Positions 27,189 through 36,926 are shown, numbered from the stretch's first letter. The stretch: DNA of 64,000 bases from Mastigocoleus testarum BC008 (GCF_001456025.1 NZ_LMTZ01000096.1:76191-140190), one strand, 5' to 3'. Program-made: numbers and translations. The notes: generated from the sequence alone by a model not told the origin.

Positions 27189-27962
27189 ATGAAGGTAGTA
27201 ATTTTAGCTGGAGGTCTTGGTACTCGCCTCAGCGAAGAAACTAGTGTCAGACCAAAGCCAATGGTAGAAATTGGTGGCAAGCCAATTCTATGGCATATAA
27301 TGAAGGTCTATTCAGCCCATGGCATCAATGATTTCATTATTTGCTGTGGTTATAAAGGTTACGTCATCAAAGAGTATTTTGCCAACTACTTCTTATACAT
27401 GTCAGACGTGACTTTCGACATGCGCTACAACCAGATGAATGTTCACTCTGGTAATGCAGAACCTTGGCGAGTTACTTTGGTAAATACTGGCGACACTACG
27501 ATGACAGGTGGACGCTTAAAGCGGGTCAGAGAACATCTTGGAAATGAAACTTTTTGCTTTACGTACGGTGACGGTGTAAGCAATATAAATATCACTGAAG
27601 CAATTAACTTTCACAAACAACAAAATACCCTAGCAACATTAACAGCAGTTCAACCTCCAGGACGTTTTGGTGCTATTGTCTTAGGTCAAGAACAAACAAA
27701 AATTACCAACTTTCGCGAAAAACCAGAAGGTGATGGAGCATGGATTAATGGTGGATATTTTGTATTAGAACCAGCAGTAATCGATTTAATTGCTGATGAT
27801 AGTAGCATTTGGGAAAGAGAACCGTTAGAAAAATTGGCAGAAATGGAACAGTTATCTGCTTATAAACATTATGACTTTTGGCATCCGATGGATACATTAA
27901 GAGATAAAAGATATCTTGAGGGACTGTGGAATAATAATCAAGCTCCCTGGAAAATATGGTAA
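27189..27962 (+). CDS. rfbF: Glucose-1-phosphate cytidylyltransferase
   Basis: 257 residues, the standard RfbF length. It shows GGLGTRLSEETSVRPKPM with the catalytic Lys, GGKPILWHIMK, the characteristic FLYMSDVTFDM segment, and GDGVSNIN around the metal-binding Asp. It makes CDP-glucose from CTP and glucose 1-phosphate. AGAGG precedes the ATG. First gene of the long plus-strand polysaccharide block; in Anabaena the HEP island, as I recall it, also begins with such a gene. No CDP-glucose 4,6-dehydratase is seen in the window. Confidence 0.94.
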   Translation: MKVVILAGGLGTRLSEETSVRPKPMVEIGGKPILWHIMKVYSAHGINDFIICCGYKGYVIKEYFANYFLYMSDVTFDMRYNQMNVHSGNAEPWRVTLVNTGDTTMTGGRLKRVREHLGNETFCFTYGDGVSNINITEAINFHKQQNTLATLTAVQPPGRFGAIVLGQEQTKITNFREKPEGDGAWINGGYFVLEPAVIDLIADDSSIWEREPLEKLAEMEQLSAYKHYDFWHPMDTLRDKRYLEGLWNNNQAPWKIW

Positions 27963-28047
27963 CTGATGCAAATAATTGGTTAATTTAATTCATTCATTAT
28001 CCGAACAGGGACTGGGAATATTAAATAAACAGGGGAGCAGAACATTA

Positions 28048-29259
28048 ATGTACGATTTTGCAATTATTGGTGGTGGAATTGTCGGTCTGTCCATCGGTAT
28101 GAAATTAAGTCAAACTTACCCAGAGGCAAGTATATTAATTTTAGAAAAAGAAAACCAATGGGCTGCCCATCAAACTGGCAATAATAGTGGCGTAATTCAC
28201 TCTGGTATTTATTATAAACCTGGAAGTTTCAAGGCTAAATTTAGTCGAGATGGTTGCCGCTCAATGGTTGAATTTTGCCAAGAGCATAATATTGACCATG
28301 AAGTTTGTGGCAAAGTAATTGTTGCAACAGATAGTTCGGAATTACCCCGCCTGGAAAATCTCTACCAACGCGGTTTAGAAAATAATATTGAAGTCAAAAG
28401 AATCGGTCCAGAAGAAGTTAAAGAATTTGAACCCCACGTTAACAGTGTTGGTGGAATATATGTAGCATCCACTGGCATTGTTAATTACAAGCAGGTCTGC
28501 TTTAAATATGCCCAAATAATCGCAGAGGGTGGTGGAGATTTACGTCTTAACACCAAGGTTCAAAAAATCTTAACTCGGGGTAATTCTCAAATACTTGAAA
28601 CTAATAACGGTACATTTGAAGCTAATTTTATAGTCAACTGTGCTGGTTTATACAGCGATCGCGTCGCCAAGCTTGGTCATGTTAATCCTCAAGCCAAAAT
28701 AGTACCTTTCCGGGGTGAATACTATGAATTAACACCAGAAAAACGTTATCTAGTCAAAGGATTAATTTACCCGGTACCCAATCCAGACTTCCCCTTCTTG
28801 GGAGTACATTTTACCCGCATGATAGATGGTAGCGTTCATGCTGGTCCCAACGCCGTTCTTAGCCTCAAGCGTGAGGGTTACAAAAAATCAGACTTTAATT
28901 TACGCGATTTTACTGAGGTAATGGCATATCCTGGCTTCTGGAAATTAGCAGCTAAGCATGCAGATGAGGGCATCAAAGAAATTATTCGTTCTTTCAGTAA
29001 AGCGGCTTTTGTGCAAAGCCTGCAAAAATTGATTCCTGAAGTTCAAGCACAAGATGTGGTTCCAACCCACGCAGGGGTTCGAGCTCAAGCATTAATGAGA
29101 GATGGAAAATTGGTGGATGATTTTTTGATTGTTCAAGGTCAAAATTCAATTCATGTTTGCAATGCACCTTCACCTGCTGCAACTTCTTCTTTAGAAATAG
29201 GTAAAGCCATTGTCGAAAGGATTAAAGAACAATCGCCGTTACAGCCTGTGTTGAGTTAA
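28048..29259 (+). CDS. lhgO: LhgO-type FAD-dependent oxidase (L-2-hydroxyglutarate oxidase family)
   Basis: 403 residues from the ATG preceded by AGGGGAG; the frame is open upstream but without support. The N-terminal FAD motif is DFAIIGGGIVGLSIG, followed by the family-specific HQTGNNSGVIHSGIYYKPGS and a C-terminal GVRAQ region. Known members oxidise L-2-hydroxyglutarate to 2-oxoglutarate. Its place inside a sugar-nucleotide cluster suggests it may instead act on a sugar acid or a related alpha-hydroxy acid; this is inference. Confidence 0.85.
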   Translation: MYDFAIIGGGIVGLSIGMKLSQTYPEASILILEKENQWAAHQTGNNSGVIHSGIYYKPGSFKAKFSRDGCRSMVEFCQEHNIDHEVCGKVIVATDSSELPRLENLYQRGLENNIEVKRIGPEEVKEFEPHVNSVGGIYVASTGIVNYKQVCFKYAQIIAEGGGDLRLNTKVQKILTRGNSQILETNNGTFEANFIVNCAGLYSDRVAKLGHVNPQAKIVPFRGEYYELTPEKRYLVKGLIYPVPNPDFPFLGVHFTRMIDGSVHAGPNAVLSLKREGYKKSDFNLRDFTEVMAYPGFWKLAAKHADEGIKEIIRSFSKAAFVQSLQKLIPEVQAQDVVPTHAGVRAQALMRDGKLVDDFLIVQGQNSIHVCNAPSPAATSSLEIGKAIVERIKEQSPLQPVLS

Positions 29260-29682
29260 TTCTCTCGTAATTATTGCTTGCGTCTGACAAACAAAAATTG
29301 GCGCAGGCAAATCTAAATTATAGGTGGATAAAATAATCTCAAATTTACATCTATTACATCATTAATAACAAGTTAGGAGATGGTTTATTGGTGTAATAAA
29401 GCGGTTTAATTGCTTGTTGCAAAACTATATTTCCTGGGTAAAAATATAGGTTGATTTGGCTTGCTGATACCAGTTACTGCTGATGTAGTCAGTGTTATGC
29501 AAACACACTTTCCGAAATTTTTATCAAGAAACATGGATTATGAAATTTGTGTCAATAAATACTGTTAAAATTTAAAATTTGTTGACATAAGGGCTGACTA
29601 AAAGTTAGTCTAAGCGCCAGGTAAATAGCTTGATAAAAGCAAAAATAGAACTGAACAAATTAACTAATAGGAATTGGCATCT
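29260..29682. other. Intergenic region, 0.42 kb
   Basis: Between the LhgO-like gene and the epimerase gene. It holds GACTAA-AAG-TTAGTC (29596-29610), a small dyad about 73 bp before the next start; otherwise nothing recognisable. Confidence 0.4.
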
Positions 29683-30711
29683 ATGAAAATTCTTGTCACT
29701 GGAACTGAGGGTTACCTAGGGTCATTATTGCCTCCTTTATTATTAGAAAAAGGGCATGAAGTAATTGGTGTGGATACAGGTTTTTATAAATCTGGTTGGT
29801 TGTACAACGGTACTACGCTAACAGCGAAAACTTTAAATAAAGATATTCGCAATATAACCAAGGAAGACTTACAAGGTGTAGAAGCAATAGTCCACATGGC
29901 AGAGTTATCCAACGATCCAACCGGACAACTTGCGCCAAACATTACCTACGAAATTAATCATAAAGGTTCTATTCGTCTTGCTGAATTAGCAAAATCAGCT
30001 GGAGTGCGTCGATTCGTATACATGTCTTCATGTAGTGTTTACGGCGTAGCAACTGAAGGTGATGTTACAGAAGAATCTCCAGTAAATCCTCAAACAGCTT
30101 ATGCCGAATGTAAAACTTTGGTAGAAAGAGATGTTCAGCCAATGGCAGACGACAACTTTTCCCCAAGTTTTATGCGTAATGCAACTGCTTTTGGTGCTTC
30201 TCCCAGAATGCGCTTTGATATTGTTCTCAATAACTTAGCTGGTTTGGCATGGACCACCAAAGAGATAAAAATGATTAGTGATGGGACTCCATGGCGTCCT
30301 TTGGTTCACGCTTTAGATATATGTAAAGCTATTGTTTGTACTTTAGAAGCGCCCAGGGATATCATCCACAACCAAATTTTTAATGTTGGCGATACAAGTA
30401 ATAACTATCGAGTTAAGGAGGTCGCTGAAATTATTGCGAGTATATTTAAAGGCTGTGAATTAAGCTTCGGCGATAGTGGTGGGGACAATCGTAGCTATCG
30501 AGTATCCTTTGAAAAAATTAATACTAAGTTGCCCGGTTTTAAATGCGATTGGAACGCTCAACTTGGCGCTCAGCAGCTATACGACCTATTTGAGCAAATT
30601 GATATGACTGAAGACATGTTTCAATTTCGCGGCTTTACACGCTTAAAGCAGTTAGAGTATCTTATTCGCACTCAACAAATAGATGGAAATTTCTTTTGGA
30701 ATAAGAAGTAA
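29683..30711 (+). CDS. NAD-dependent epimerase/dehydratase (extended SDR)
   Basis: 342 residues from the ATG; a TTG nine bases upstream could add three residues. N-terminal GTEGYLGS (GxxGxxG), Ser in YMSSCSVYG, and the YxxxK pair Tyr140/Lys144 define an active extended SDR. The closing FFWNKK and the sequence overall are not those of GalE or of CDP-glucose 4,6-dehydratase, so the exact step (epimerisation, dehydration or reduction of a nucleotide sugar) is open. It sits in the nucleotide-sugar part of the island. Confidence 0.88.
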   Translation: MKILVTGTEGYLGSLLPPLLLEKGHEVIGVDTGFYKSGWLYNGTTLTAKTLNKDIRNITKEDLQGVEAIVHMAELSNDPTGQLAPNITYEINHKGSIRLAELAKSAGVRRFVYMSSCSVYGVATEGDVTEESPVNPQTAYAECKTLVERDVQPMADDNFSPSFMRNATAFGASPRMRFDIVLNNLAGLAWTTKEIKMISDGTPWRPLVHALDICKAIVCTLEAPRDIIHNQIFNVGDTSNNYRVKEVAEIIASIFKGCELSFGDSGGDNRSYRVSFEKINTKLPGFKCDWNAQLGAQQLYDLFEQIDMTEDMFQFRGFTRLKQLEYLIRTQQIDGNFFWNKK

Positions 30712-30746
30712 GTATTAGTTAAGTTCCCAGCAGCAGTGTTTAATGC

Positions 30747-30773
30747 TCCGAATCAGAAAATTTATGATTCGGA
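30747..30773. other. Perfect 9-bp stem hairpin after the epimerase gene
   Basis: TCCGAATCA and TGATTCGGA flank a 9-nt loop, starting 36 bp after the stop codon. No T-run follows, so it is a weak terminator at best; it could stabilise the mRNA 3' end. The rest of the 0.48-kb gap (to 31192) shows nothing else. Confidence 0.6.
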
Positions 30774-31192
30774 ATAACTGTGTGTAGCAAGATAATTTGA
30801 ATCAGAGGGAATAATAAGTAAGGTTTTTGTCATTAAAAAAATTCTGACAGTTAACCATCAGCCAATGAATAAGGTTATTAATTATTCGCCATTAACAAAC
30901 AAATTCTTGAAACTAACAGTAATGCACTGTTTGCTGACTCGGCTAGCGAAATCATTGTTCTAACACAAATGCTTATAAGTCTTGTCTGACGTGGACTTAC
31001 TTAGGAAAACTTCATTGATTATTTATCTACCTAAGTTCAACAACAGTATTTGTCTATGACTAAGCATGGGGTGGTAGCTTGTTCTAGACCAGTTTTCTCT
31101 CAAGAATTAAACAGTGATGCGGTGAAAAACCTTTGAGTAATCTCGAGCGCAGATTACCCAAGTGCTGAGTAGTTATTTTTGTGGTTGTCCTG

Positions 31193-32158
31193 ATGAACAA
31201 ATTATTAACAATTGCGATTCCGACATTTAACCGTGCGGAATTATTGGATAGACAACTAGCATGGCTGGCTGGTGCAATTAAAGGATTTGAATCAGAATGC
31301 GAAATTTTGATATCCGATAATTGCTCCACTGACGATACTCCCAAAGTTGTTGAAAAATGGCAATTAGCTTTCGAGAACACTAAATTTATCTCTAAGCGCA
31401 ACCAAGAAAATATTGGTGCGGTGAAAAATATTGCATCATGTATTCAGAGTGCGACTGGTAAATATGTGTGGACAATCAGCGATGATGACAAAATATTCGA
31501 TCAAACAGTTGCTTATTTAGTCAAGGTTTTAAAAAAGTCTGCGGATTTAGCACTGGTGATTTTAAATTTTTCTAAAAGTGATGCCAAAACCGGTAAAGTT
31601 TTTGAACCGCGTTGCTTTGATGTAGAGAGAGATGAAATTACCAGCAATGGAATAGCCTTGTTTGAGCAGCGCTTAGAAGAAAGCATTGGCGGCGTAGGAC
31701 TGACAACGGCTTTAGTCTATAAAACAAAATTAGCACAACGTGCGATCGGTAAATGGGAAACAGGTCTAGAAAATCTAGCAGTTCAAATTTATTGGACAGC
31801 TTTTTGTGCAAGTCAAGGTACTGTTCGTATTACTAAAGAGAATTACTTAGAATGTGTTGCTGGCACCCATTATTTTATGGAAAATCCCAAACTCTTAGTT
31901 GCCCTGGAGTATGCTGATATTCCAGAGGTGTTAGCAAAGTTGCCAGAAGTCGGTTTTTCTAGCAGTTTTAGTAGAAAAATGGTTCTGAGCAGATTGATTC
32001 ACTTCAACTGGAGGGTATTGTTTGGTGCTTTGAGAAGATGGCCTTTGATTGCCATAAAAGCGATGCTTACTTATTTATTTTGTGTTTATCAATGCACTGT
32101 GGGTAATATTTTTCATCCACCTTTAAATCCAAGACAACTCAACCTGGAAAATAACTAA
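31193..32158 (+). CDS. Glycosyltransferase family 2
   Basis: 321 residues from the ATG; a GTG four codons upstream is possible. GT-A fold: LTIAIPTFNRAELLDRQL, LISDNCSTDDT, and a metal-binding SDDDK. The C-terminal ~60 residues contain a hydrophobic stretch (LIAIKAMLTYLFCVYQC) that may attach it to the membrane. It probably adds one sugar to the lipid-linked repeat unit of the envelope polysaccharide. Confidence 0.9.
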   Translation: MNKLLTIAIPTFNRAELLDRQLAWLAGAIKGFESECEILISDNCSTDDTPKVVEKWQLAFENTKFISKRNQENIGAVKNIASCIQSATGKYVWTISDDDKIFDQTVAYLVKVLKKSADLALVILNFSKSDAKTGKVFEPRCFDVERDEITSNGIALFEQRLEESIGGVGLTTALVYKTKLAQRAIGKWETGLENLAVQIYWTAFCASQGTVRITKENYLECVAGTHYFMENPKLLVALEYADIPEVLAKLPEVGFSSSFSRKMVLSRLIHFNWRVLFGALRRWPLIAIKAMLTYLFCVYQCTVGNIFHPPLNPRQLNLENN

Positions 32159-32264
32159 CGCAAATTCACGAATTTTTACTTTATCTTAAACCAGGGTTTT
32201 ATTAAGTTTACAGTCAAAATTTAGAAAGCATCTTAATCCCAATATTTACTGCTTGAGGTTAACA

Positions 32265-32810
32265 ATGAAATTTACTGAAACAAAGCTCAAAGGCGCATAC
32301 ATCATCGAATTGGAAGAGAAGCCAGATCATCGTGGTTTCTTTGCCCGTACTTTTTGCGCGAAAGAATTTGAAGACCACGGACTTAAACCAGTAGTAGCCC
32401 AGTGTAATTTATCCTATAACCATAAAAAAGGTACGATGCGGGGGATGCATTATCAAGTTTCCCCTGCTGCTGAAACCAAGTTAGTTCGCTGTACTAGAGG
32501 TGCCATCTACGACGTTATTATTGATATGCGTCCGGAGTCTCCTACTTATCTTTCCCATGTCGGTGTGGAGTTAACTCAAGATAATCGTAAAGCTTTATAT
32601 GTACCAGAAATGTTTGCCCATGGCTATCAAGCACTTACAGATGGTGCAGAAGTTGTCTATCAAGTAGGAGAGTTTTACACACCTGGTTATGAGCGGGGTC
32701 TGCGCTATAACGATCCATTTTTTAATATTCAATGGCCTACCGAAGTAACTGAAATTTCAGAAAAAGATTCTAATTGGCCTTTGATGACAATGATGAGAGT
32801 AGGGGGTTAG
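32265..32810 (+). CDS. rfbC: dTDP-4-dehydrorhamnose 3,5-epimerase family protein
   Basis: 181 residues, a RmlC-type cupin. Catalytic features are present: the His in RGMHYQ, the VPEMFAHGYQAL segment, and the Tyr of FYTPGYERG, with YNDPFFNIQWP closing the core. GAGG lies 7 bases before the chosen ATG. No rmlA, rmlB or rmlD is nearby, so the substrate may be a CDP-linked keto-sugar made with the neighbouring genes and not dTDP-rhamnose precursor; that is inference. Confidence 0.92.
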   Translation: MKFTETKLKGAYIIELEEKPDHRGFFARTFCAKEFEDHGLKPVVAQCNLSYNHKKGTMRGMHYQVSPAAETKLVRCTRGAIYDVIIDMRPESPTYLSHVGVELTQDNRKALYVPEMFAHGYQALTDGAEVVYQVGEFYTPGYERGLRYNDPFFNIQWPTEVTEISEKDSNWPLMTMMRVGG

Positions 32811-33311
32811 AAGTTAAAATTTTCACTTTTAAAATTCTTAGAATTTACAATTTTTCACTCTCTTAATAGATTTGCAGAAGTTTAGGCTGAATTATATTGC
32901 GCGTAAAAATCTATAGATATGGTTGCCGCACAATCTCCGGATTATTTTATCAACTACCTGAATAGAAGAATACGATTTTTGCCATGGGTAGTTAAGATAA
33001 ATCCTTTATTAAATTTATGGACGCTAAGTAAATTAACAAGACTTATTGGCAATATTTCTTCTATAGATAAGTAAATTAATCTCAGTGAAAACTAGATGTT
33101 TCAGGAATGCCAATTTCCTATTTTGTCGACACTGTGCTCTTGTAAATACTATGCGTCTGCTAATATATTGCGCTACAACGTAAAATTATCGCTGCTAAGA
33201 GTGTGAAGAATAATTTGTGAAATTTGTGAAAGGTTAATCTCCTACGAAACTTAGAAAAAATATTAAATCCTAGTTAATTGCAAAATTACTTTTGAAAGGA
33301 AGTCTAAATCC
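32811..33311. other. Intergenic region, 0.5 kb
   Basis: AT-rich gap inside the plus-strand block. I see no hairpin with a T-run, dyad or small ORF that I could support. Confidence 0.35.
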
Positions 33312-34625
33312 ATGATTATTGTAGATCGTGCTTTACAAGCTCGTGCCGAAGCAGGTAATCCAATCAAAGTTGGGATGATTGGAGCTGGCTTTATGGGTAG
33401 GGGTATTGCCAATCAGATTGCTAACTCAGTTCCTGGTATGGAATTAGTTGCAATTTCTAATCGCAGCATTGATGCAGCTAAGCGAGCTTATTCCGAAGCA
33501 GGAATTGAAGATTTTAAGGTTGTTTCCAGCGTCAGCGATTTAGAAGCTAGTATTGCTAATAACAGCTATGCTATCACTGAAGATGCAATGTTATTGTGCC
33601 GTGCTTCTGGTATTGACGCTTTAATTGAAGTTACTGGTGCAGTAGAGTTTGGCGCTCATGTAGTCATGGAAGCGATCGCCAATGGCAAGCACGTAATTAT
33701 GATGAATGCTGAGCTTGACGGTACAATTGGCCCCATCCTCAAAGTACACGCGGACAAAGCTGGAGTAATCCTTTCAGCATGTGATGGCGATCAGCCTGGG
33801 GTACAAATGAACCTTTATCGTTTTGTCAAAAGCATTGGTTTAACTCCCCTGCTATGTGGAAATATCAAAGGTTTACAAGACCCCTATCGCAATCCCACAA
33901 CCCAAGAAGCATTTGCGAAACGTTGGGGACAAAAACCCCATATGGTCACTAGTTTTGCTGACGGGACAAAAATCTCCTTTGAACAGGCAATTGTTGCTAA
34001 TGCAACAGGTATGAAGGTTGCTAAGCGTGGGATGTTAGGTTATGACTTCAAAGGTCATGTGGATGAAATGACCAACATGTATGATGTCGAGCAACTTAAA
34101 GAGCTAGGTGGAATTGTTGATTATGTAGTTGGAGCAAAGCCTGGTCCAGGAGTATTTGTCTTTGGAACCCATGATGACCCCAAGCAACGTCATTATCTTA
34201 ATTTATACAAATTAGGGGAAGGTCCACTCTATAGTTTTTATACTCCTTATCATCTGTGTCATTTTGAAGTACCAATATCTGTCGCTCGTGCTGTTCTCTT
34301 TCAAGATTATGTTTTAAGCCCCTTGGGAGGTCCAATAGTTGATGTAGTAACCACAGCTAAAATCAATCTTAAAGCGGGTGAAACTTTGGATGGTATTGGC
34401 TACTATATGACATACGGACAGTGTGAAAACTCCGACACCACCCAAAAGCAAAATCTTCTTCCAATTGGTTTAGCTGAAGGTTGTCGCCTCAAGCGAGATA
34501 TTCCTAAAGATGCAGTACTAACCTATGAAGATGTTGAATTACCGCAAGGTAGATTGTGCGATAAGCTCAGAATGGAGCAAAATAATTACTTTGATGCTTC
34601 TAAAAATTTAGCAATGGCGAGGTAA
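33312..34625 (+). CDS. NAD(P)-dependent oxidoreductase with C-terminal SAF domain
   Basis: 437 residues. The N-terminal Rossmann domain has GMIGAGFMGRG (21-31) and resembles homoserine-dehydrogenase/GFO-type proteins (GIDALIEVTGAVEFGAHV). The middle includes ACDGDQPGVQMNLYRF. The C-terminal part (about 365-420) looks like a SAF domain (AEGCRLKRDIPKDAVLTYEDV). Members are often found in sugar and cell-surface clusters. It probably reduces or oxidises a sugar or sugar-acid intermediate of the pathway made by its neighbours; the reaction is unknown. Confidence 0.85.
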   Translation: MIIVDRALQARAEAGNPIKVGMIGAGFMGRGIANQIANSVPGMELVAISNRSIDAAKRAYSEAGIEDFKVVSSVSDLEASIANNSYAITEDAMLLCRASGIDALIEVTGAVEFGAHVVMEAIANGKHVIMMNAELDGTIGPILKVHADKAGVILSACDGDQPGVQMNLYRFVKSIGLTPLLCGNIKGLQDPYRNPTTQEAFAKRWGQKPHMVTSFADGTKISFEQAIVANATGMKVAKRGMLGYDFKGHVDEMTNMYDVEQLKELGGIVDYVVGAKPGPGVFVFGTHDDPKQRHYLNLYKLGEGPLYSFYTPYHLCHFEVPISVARAVLFQDYVLSPLGGPIVDVVTTAKINLKAGETLDGIGYYMTYGQCENSDTTQKQNLLPIGLAEGCRLKRDIPKDAVLTYEDVELPQGRLCDKLRMEQNNYFDASKNLAMAR

Positions 34626-34702
34626 TAGCTGAAATTACTTTATATTGCTTTTTATCCCACTGTTATGATTCGTTTAAAAAGCTGCGAGTAAATAAAAAAT
34701 AA

Positions 34703-34744
34703 AAAAGAGTCTCTTGCCTTTGTTCGGGGTATAGAGATTCTTTT
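34703..34744 (+). terminator. Terminator-like hairpin after the SAF oxidoreductase gene
   Basis: AAAAGAGTCTCT and AGAGATTCTTTT pair over 12 bp (one G-U) around an 18-nt loop, ending in a T-run. It lies about 80 bp after the stop codon and would separate the nucleotide-sugar genes from the next group. Confidence 0.6.
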
Positions 34745-35040
34745 CTCCCTAGTAAAGACTAAATTTCACTCCAAAGGGAACAGAAAAGTATTCTAAAAAC
34801 TATACTGCTGTTACGTTCGCAGTCTAATCTATTTGATTTGCATCTACCTTGCTTGAATTGGATTCACTAACGTTGCGTTCAGAATAATCTTGTAAATTGC
34901 TTATAATTTCCGAGCGAAAACAGTAAAGCAGTGTAGCGCGAGGTAATCAGGTTATGATGTTGGTTAAGTCTGAAAGCTATAATTAGCAAGCTTTTGAGCC
35001 AATACGTGAGGTGAATTTAGTCGTGGGCGCGGCCCATTAT

Positions 35041-35060
35041 GACTTGCACGTAGCACTATA
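35041..35060. repeat. 20-bp dispersed repeat, copy 1
   Basis: GACTTGCACGTAGCACTATA. It matches the copies at 35350-35369 and 47039-47058 with a few changes. Confidence 0.7.
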
Positions 35061-35210
35061 GCTAAGCTTTCCCCCAACAATATACATAGGATGGGTGCTG
35101 AAAAATATATAGGGTGGGTATACTCCTCAGGAAATATAGCACCACGTAATAAGGTTAGGACATTGGTAAATCCCGCAAAGTTATGAGTTATGAGCTTTTT
35201 GTTGCCGGAT

Positions 35211-35247
35211 CCGCGCCTATGACTAACGTTACAAGGCGCGGTCTTTT
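35211..35247 (+). terminator. GC-rich hairpin followed by a T-rich tail
   Basis: CCGCGCCT (35211-35218) and AGGCGCGG (35234-35241) form a perfect 8-bp stem with a 15-nt loop that itself contains TAACGTTA; TCTTTT follows. It has terminator geometry, but no gene ends within 580 bp upstream, so it may belong to a non-coding transcript or a repeat element. Confidence 0.5.
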
Positions 35248-35349
35248 AATTTATGTCTACGGACACGCGCTTAGGCTAACGCCGACGCCTACGGTTAAGC
35301 CTCACGGCAATTCTTCGCTAACGTTGTCAGAAACCTGCAATCCGCTAAT

Positions 35350-35369
35350 GACTTGCGCGTAACGCTATA
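35350..35369. repeat. 20-bp dispersed repeat, copy 2
   Basis: GACTTGCGCGTAACGCTATA, the same orientation as copy 1, 309 bp away. Confidence 0.7.
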
Positions 35370-35717
35370 TCAGATACTAAACTCAAATATAGTACAAGTG
35401 TTTTTGAATGTCGGAAATTAAGCACTCCACTATTGACAAACTTAAAAACTTAAAATTTATCTGGACTATCTGCAAAGTACTTGATAGGATGAATCGTCCT
35501 AAATTAACTTGTAACATTTTTATTCCAAGTTTTGTATAAGTTAATTGCCTTCATACTTAAACTTAAGAGAAGAGGTATAAGAAATCCACTATATAAACCA
35601 TCAAATCTTATTCTTTTAAGAAAGTAAGGCTTTGTGTATAAGAGAACTTTTATTAATGCGTAAGTTTTAAAATAAACTTATTGAATTAGTTAACTCCACA
35701 TCCCAGGTATGTAAAAA

Positions 35718-36926
35718 ATGCAAATCAATATCGTTAATCGCATTACAGATAGCGTCAACCTAGTCACTTCTAAAATCCAAGGTCGTATTGAAAGAAGACG
35801 AATAATATCTCTTAACCCACCTCAAAATCCGATTGGTAACGTACTGATATCTTATATTCTTACTCCTTTCCTCTTAAAACCTGGCGAGGAAATGCCATTA
35901 TCCCATACTCACTTTTGGGAATGCTTACAAATGGCAAAAACTTTCCTGGATATGGGTTATTGCGTTGATGTAATCAGATTTGACAACGATGTATTTATTC
36001 CACAAAAAAAATATGATTTTTTTATTGAGACTCGATGGAATCTACAACGAAGTACACCTCACTTAGATCAAAATTGCATCAAAATATTTCATGCTGACGC
36101 AGCTCATCTAATATTTCACAATGCTGCAGAAGCTAATAGACTCTTACAACTACAACAAAGAAGGGGATTAACTTTAACACCCCGTAGGTTTGAAATGCCG
36201 AATAAGGCCATAGAACACGCCGATTGCGCTATTGTTCTAGGGAATGAATTTACCATAAGTACTTATAAATATGCAAATAAACCTATTTATAGAGTACCCA
36301 TTTCAACGCCAGTACTTTACCCTTGGTTTGAAGATAAAGACTTTTCCACTTGTCGTCGACGTTTTCTCTGGTTTGGTAGCGGTGGTTTAGTTCATAAAGG
36401 ATTAGATTTACTTTTAGATGTCTTTGCCCAAATGCCAGATTATCATCTGACCATTTGTGGACCTATTAATAAGGAGAAGGACTTTGAGGCTGCTTTCGAA
36501 AAGGAACTTTATCACACTCCTAACATCGATACTATTGGTTGGGTTGACATAAGTAGTAAAGAATTTTTGAAAATTCTTAACAGTTGTGTTGCTGTTATCT
36601 ATCCTTCATGCTCGGAAGGAGGAGGAGGATGCGTCATTACTTGCATGCATGGAGGATTAATTCCCATTGTGAGCTATGAATCGAGTGTGGACGTGAATGA
36701 AGATTGTGGGATTATATTGCCAAATTGTTCTTTGGAGGAAATTAAAAATGCAATTCGTACCCTTGCAGATTTTCCAACTCAAAAATTACAACTAATGGCA
36801 AAAAACTCTCGAGAATTTGTCAGAGAACACCATACTCAAGAAAATTTTGCTCGGGTATATTCTCAAACAATCAAACAAATTATCAAAGACCGCACTTCAA
36901 AACAGCAGCTAGCCAGTTATGTCTAA
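35718..36926 (+). CDS. Glycosyltransferase, GT4-like (GT-B fold)
   Basis: 402 residues. The C-terminal half has the GT-B nucleotide-sugar domain: RRFLWFGSGGLVHKGLDLLLDVF, then YPSCSEGGGGCVITCMHGG and VSYESSVDVNEDCG, which correspond to the acidic donor-binding region of GT4 enzymes in a modified form. The N-terminal half is less typical (ILTPFLLKPGEEMPLSHTHFWECLQMA). Its last 8 bases overlap the next gene, so it is co-translated with a PIG-L deacetylase. Confidence 0.85.
   Translation: MQINIVNRITDSVNLVTSKIQGRIERRRIISLNPPQNPIGNVLISYILTPFLLKPGEEMPLSHTHFWECLQMAKTFLDMGYCVDVIRFDNDVFIPQKKYDFFIETRWNLQRSTPHLDQNCIKIFHADAAHLIFHNAAEANRLLQLQQRRGLTLTPRRFEMPNKAIEHADCAIVLGNEFTISTYKYANKPIYRVPISTPVLYPWFEDKDFSTCRRRFLWFGSGGLVHKGLDLLLDVFAQMPDYHLTICGPINKEKDFEAAFEKELYHTPNIDTIGWVDISSKEFLKILNSCVAVIYPSCSEGGGGCVITCMHGGLIPIVSYESSVDVNEDCGIILPNCSLEEIKNAIRTLADFPTQKLQLMAKNSREFVREHHTQENFARVYSQTIKQIIKDRTSKQQLASYV

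Larger units (their letters stand above)
34626..35717. other. Intergenic region, 1.09 kb, rich in repeats
   Basis: No supported ORF. It holds a terminator-like hairpin (34703-34744), two direct copies of a 20-bp repeat (35041-35060 and 35350-35369), and between them a GC-rich hairpin (35211-35241) plus a GC-rich stretch at about 35256-35312 that stands out from the AT-rich surroundings. This looks like accumulated small repetitive elements. Confidence 0.6.
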
